Positions 6,601-6,975 of a stretch of 6,975 nucleotides of DNA are shown piece by piece. Below the pieces are notes generated by a model. The model made no database searches. It saw nothing but the letters and a program-made list of their open reading frames with translations, and had not been told where the DNA came from. The DNA is from an uncultured Prevotellaceae bacterium (lineage in GTDB: Bacteria; Bacteroidota; Bacteroidia; Bacteroidales; Bacteroidaceae). The stretch is from positions 1 through 6,975 of the forward strand of contig CATXZX010000094.1 in assembly GCA_958404085.1 (NCBI GenBank). The letters run 5' to 3'. The stretch's first letter is position 1; every line of letters begins with the position of its first letter. A program made the position numbers and the translations under genes.

Positions 6601-6975
6601 ACCGATTATAACGGAATAGCCGACTTTGGCGAAATGGAGAAACGCAAGGATTACACAGGCGCCGTCGAAGTTCCGGAGATGTTTGTTGTCAAGGGCCCAC
6701 AGAAGGTGGGTATAGACAACAGCGCAGGGCCCGCTGTCGCAAGGTTTAAACTGATACAGCAGTCAGTCACCCTCAGGCTGGCGGTACAGGGCGGTAAAAA
6801 CGGCGAGTATGCGGCCATGAAGGACTTCTCGTTCCTCGTACAGTCTACAGCCCCCATCGTATCTGCAAATGGGCAGGTGCTTCCTGCCGGGTCGGCAGTG
6901 GACGTAATCACTACCGGCCTAACGGGCGTAGCCACCAGCAACCCGCTCCCGGCAGAGCGCGGCTATACGCTGAAG
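3604..6975 (+). CDS. Giant secreted surface protein: SH3b, thioester-adhesin-like domain and Cna-B/SpaA repeats (3' end outside window)
   Basis: The frame stays open to the right edge: at least 1124 residues. Residues 1-33 are a signal peptide (RVRR, hydrophobic core, ALA before Ala34). Residues 38-104 form an SH3b domain ending GYIPKSQV, then a Gly/Ser linker (about 110-140). Residues 141-420 resemble the TQXA/thioester domain (TED) of Gram-positive adhesins: AYCIQPD with Cys172, a WGYNFGW segment, and CCTTWAIRKYL where the TQxAIW motif is expected. From 421 onward come Cna-B/SpaA-like domains with candidate isopeptide triads K430/E482/N515, K526/E578/N613, K624/E696/N731 and K742/E798/N830. 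A fifth has K840 and N940 but Gln905 in place of Glu. Residues about 945 to the end are further beta-rich repeats too divergent to place. Known TED adhesins use such stalks to project a covalent host-binding tip; the wall anchor would be in the missing C-terminus. Adhesion is inferred from architecture. The gene follows the lipoprotein terminator by 35 bases with no clear promoter. Confidence 0.95.
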   Translation, partial: MNWLCTNGRVRRVVSVALLLVMVATVFPTAALAAVSTKNAYYMCQAASSAKIYKKASTSSSVVASASAGTELAILGQSNDENYYDVTTSSGKRGYIPKSQVTNLAPAAMAGGSATWGYSGGSGGGNTGGGGSGGGSAGGLQRSRNPYESYILMNGQVHDTFDYTINGEVAYCIQPDVSAPSNGSSMSQCSSPLTATQQNGVMCIISWGYNFGWNVFNPYDLDASAARCCTTWAIRKYLSMTGGAGSRYQNLSGPSSMINYIDFLVSRARSGDMFIPASSISPDVVELVDRGSYYEGYATALIRAANHWDIKLSPGVPASLRVTDMNGRTSGNLSTADYRSNATYQMTLRIQVSKEDARAYGWDASGATVGYFYVSPYLYSYSMGRAFYACKSNGSGQVLICTSGGNAGKERSRGAWRVPRSVDATVQIIKADDSTGARLAGAVFGLYSDAACTNLLMTATTDSNGVATFSKLTNGGTYYVKEISAPPGYLLSTSIMTFATGSNTSTGVYQGTVVNTRQYGVVAVQKHDASGKTDVNFAGTTFNVLDSLNRVAGTIVIGSNNKGICNTRLPVGRYTIVEVSTVDGYQLNTEPVPFEIVADNTGKPIIVGLNVYNVEDGGYIRVTKVDKDLVEGTAAPGDIFVTEENPDVSQALGEGRLVNIQFGLYDENKKLIQEFTTGNSSIAKIQVNYGTYYIRELGAPKGYVLNDEYVPVTVSAETVDENRIVNIVYKNSAQKAQLQLQKGRDTQNGKDPMKNPMANVVFEVRHKATGTLVEVLVTGDNGIATSRPLPLGEYTVTERAESHPATLRTLDPFDVVLDTPEEIVSRKLVNVPYSSEVIVKTLDYAGNPIAAAGMRYKLVDVAGGPLAIQHNAPENEGYELEGVSDANGEVHFTGGIPKGTYTVHQITAADGYVIAKQPVELVVDEKHENAEHKVIVTFYNGETGSNISIEVKKHAVTSFNSFTSDGHGAVMRPVYEDMGAENVSVSLVHSGVDSGARMKTDYNGIADFGEMEKRKDYTGAVEVPEMFVVKGPQKVGIDNSAGPAVARFKLIQQSVTLRLAVQGGKNGEYAAMKDFSFLVQSTAPIVSANGQVLPAGSAVDVITTGLTGVATSNPLPAERGYTLK
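4024..4863 (+). other. TQXA/thioester-like domain coding region with altered Gln motif
   Basis: This codes for residues 141-420 of the giant surface protein. Cys172 (codon 4117-4119) in AYCIQPD fits the thioester Cys. In the second motif the expected T-Q-x-A-I-W reads T-T-W-A-I-R, with Thr231 (4294-4296) where Gln should be. The segment also holds Cys189, Cys203, Cys228, Cys229, Cys390 and Cys401, unusually many for a Gram-positive exported domain. The match to TED is by motif spacing and is my judgement; a profile search would settle it. Confidence 0.58.
4864..6429 (+). repeat. Chain of five Cna-B/SpaA-like domains
   Basis: Five consecutive domains of about 95-120 residues begin near residues 421, 519, 617, 735 and 835. 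Each has an early strand with Lys (IIKAD, VQKHD, VTKVD, LQKGR, IVKTL), an S-N-G or D-N/A-N-G type turn in most, a late Y-x-(V/I)-x-E strand followed in three of the five by a (P/D)xGY motif, and a closing strand with Asn. Domain 3 has an insertion of about 25 residues (636-660). These match pilin and MSCRAMM stalk domains that self-crosslink by Lys-Asn isopeptide bonds. DNA identity between units is low. Confidence 0.78.

Overview
The window reads as a cell-envelope locus of a Gram-positive bacterium, most likely a Clostridia-type member of the Bacillota (Firmicutes). The evidence is a sortase-type C-terminal signal, a lipobox lipoprotein, purine-rich Shine-Dalgarno sites, a consensus housekeeping promoter, and chains of Cna-B/SpaA-type domains. 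The DNA is moderately GC-rich, yet by eye ATA is the usual isoleucine codon and AGG is common for arginine. This pattern is shared by all three large genes, so they appear to belong to one genome. No taxonomic marker gene is present, so the assignment stops at this level.

Layout, all on the + strand. (1) 3-1076: the 3' end of a gene for a wall-anchored surface protein. It has a MucBP-like domain, two degenerate Cna-B-like domains, then a PVQTG-type sorting signal, a membrane helix and a basic tail. (2) 1077-1357: an intergenic stretch with three consecutive hairpins, the last resembling an intrinsic terminator. (3) 1358-1504: a possible 48-residue, extremely arginine-rich small protein. (4) 1505-1687: an A/T-rich stretch, a near-perfect TTGACA/TATAAT promoter and a leader with two hairpins. 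(5) 1688-3508: a 606-residue lipoprotein with a long charged linker, three SH3b repeats and a C-terminal CAP/SCP domain, followed by a UUCG-loop terminator. (6) 3604 to the window end: a secreted giant surface protein, at least 1124 residues and cut by the window edge. It carries an N-terminal SH3b domain, a Gly-rich linker, a thioester-adhesin-like (TQXA/TED) domain and at least five Cna-B/SpaA-like domains.

Taken together the genes look like surface display. The two flanking proteins are adhesin- or pilin-like stalks built from immunoglobulin-like repeats, at least one of them sortase-anchored. The middle lipoprotein sits on the membrane and reaches into the wall through SH3b domains. The points most worth a second look are the loss of the expected thioester glutamine in an otherwise TED-like domain, the repeated Glu-to-Gln change at the isopeptide catalytic site of several Cna-B domains, the arginine-rich small ORF, and the three-hairpin intergenic element. 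I saw no CRISPR array, tRNA, rRNA or transposase.
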